This document shows, in pieces, positions 13,066 through 13,684 of a stretch of DNA of 13,684 nt (position 1 is the first letter of the stretch; each line of letters begins with the position of its first letter). The stretch is from Claveliimonas sp964652805 (GTDB lineage Bacteria > Bacillota > Clostridia > Lachnospirales > Lachnospiraceae), in NCBI GenBank assembly GCA_964652805.1, contig CAZZBJ010000066.1:1-13684 (forward strand), read 5' to 3'. The notes beneath the pieces are model-generated. The model was not told where the DNA came from. It did no database searches and saw nothing but the letters and a program-made list of their open reading frames with translations. The position numbers and the translations under genes were made by a program.

Positions 13066-13684
13066 ACCCTTCTGCGTATTTCCTGATGCTGGATGCGTTG
13101 GTCAGCTTTTCCACCCCGTTCTCTCCGATCACCACCAGCGTGGGTGCGGACACGATCCGGTACTTCTTCGCCAGGTCTTTGTGTTCCTGGGCGTCCACTA
13201 CCCTGTACTGGATATGGGCCTCCTCCAGCGCCTGCTTTGCGATGGCACAGTTGGGGCAGGTCCTGGTGGTAAAGAGCAGCTTCACAGGAGCTTCCTGGGA
13301 CTCCGGAGCTTCCCAGCTCTCCTCCTTTGCCCTTGTTTCTTCCGTCCCGGCCTGCGGCTGCTCATCCGCCTCATCATGAACATGGAAGTGGGAGCGGCTC
13401 AGGTCGTAGACCTTTCTGTCCTTAAACTCCTGGGCCTTGCCATCGTTCCAGTTCTGCACCGGGCGGTAATAGCCGGTGATGCGGCTGTAGACCTCTGCCT
13501 TCTGTCCGCACTCCGGACAGGTGTAGTGCTCGCCCGCGATGTAGCCGTGGTCCTTACAGATCGAGTAGGTGGGGGACAGTGTATAGTATGGAAGCTTGTA
13601 GTTCTCCGCAATCTTTCGCACCAGGGCCGCCGCCGACTTCCAGGAGGGCAGCTTCTCTCCCAGGAAGGCGTGGAAGACGGTTCC
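13064..13684 (-). CDS. nrdD: Anaerobic ribonucleoside-triphosphate reductase, C-terminal part with fused glutaredoxin-like domain (partial)
   Basis: The gene runs off the right edge; 206 C-terminal residues are present. Class III reductases make deoxynucleotides without oxygen using a glycyl radical. Seen here: GTVFHAFLGEK and RKIAENYKLPYYTLSPTYS, then a zinc site of CxxH/CxxC type (fragment residues Cys43, His46, Cys56, Cys59) and the glycyl-radical loop SRITGYY (radical Gly71). The catalytic N-terminal region is off the edge. After about residue 100 an acidic, low-complexity linker (Glu/Ala-rich) leads to a thioredoxin-fold domain (about 133-206): KLLFTTRTCPNC with redox pair Cys143/Cys146, and cis-proline Pro181 in SAPTLVV. 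Such a fused domain probably reduces the enzyme or its partner; that role is inferred. No nrdG activase follows, since gdhA converges from the other side. Confidence 0.95.
   Translation of the reverse strand, partial: GTVFHAFLGEKLPSWKSAAALVRKIAENYKLPYYTLSPTYSICKDHGYIAGEHYTCPECGQKAEVYSRITGYYRPVQNWNDGKAQEFKDRKVYDLSRSHFHVHDEADEQPQAGTEETRAKEESWEAPESQEAPVKLLFTTRTCPNCAIAKQALEEAHIQYRVVDAQEHKDLAKKYRIVSAPTLVVIGENGVEKLTNASSIRKYAEG

Overview
The window looks like chromosomal DNA from an anaerobic, GC-moderate Firmicute of the Clostridia, probably Lachnospiraceae-like. This is inferred from the gene families (oxygen-independent class III ribonucleotide reductase, clostridial-type glutamate dehydrogenase, NhaC antiporter), strong AGGAGG-type ribosome binding sites and sigma-A promoters with 17-nt spacers. 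No RNA genes, CRISPR arrays or insertion sequences were seen.

Layout, left to right. A wrecked transporter gene, probably CitMHS-like (116-736, minus), lies downstream of tex (815-2971, minus). Divergent from tex is a TetR-family regulator (3197-3796, plus) with a near-consensus promoter. Then comes a long block read on the minus strand, here listed in transcription order: an Lrp/AsnC regulator (11409-10921), a YitT-type membrane protein (10781-10098), a membrane sensor histidine kinase with an extracellular amino-acid-binding-type domain (10084-8033), an NtrC-type sigma-54 response regulator (8046-6664), an alanine-dehydrogenase-family enzyme (6498-5386) and an NhaC-family antiporter (5300-3858). 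On the plus strand, divergent from lrp, is glutamate dehydrogenase (11787-13046). It converges on the 3' end of nrdD (13064 to the right edge), and a perfect 19-bp inverted repeat lies at their junction.

The main point of interest is a self-contained regulatory circuit. Between the response regulator and the alanine-dehydrogenase gene is a full match to the sigma-54 -24/-12 promoter (TGGCAC-N5-TTGC, minus strand, 6571-6557). An 18-bp-core dyad is centred about 95 bp upstream of the predicted start, where bacterial enhancer-binding proteins usually bind. The response regulator keeps a GAFTGA sigma-54-contact loop. The simplest reading is that the kinase senses an amino acid or related solute outside the cell, phosphorylates the regulator, and the regulator switches on ald-nhaC from the sigma-54 promoter. 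The adjacent lrp/gdhA pair adds a second amino-acid-responsive layer, so the region as a whole appears to handle alanine/glutamate nitrogen flux. The alanine dehydrogenase is itself divergent: it keeps the substrate-binding Arg, Lys and His but lacks the usual catalytic Asp motif, so its substrate is not certain.
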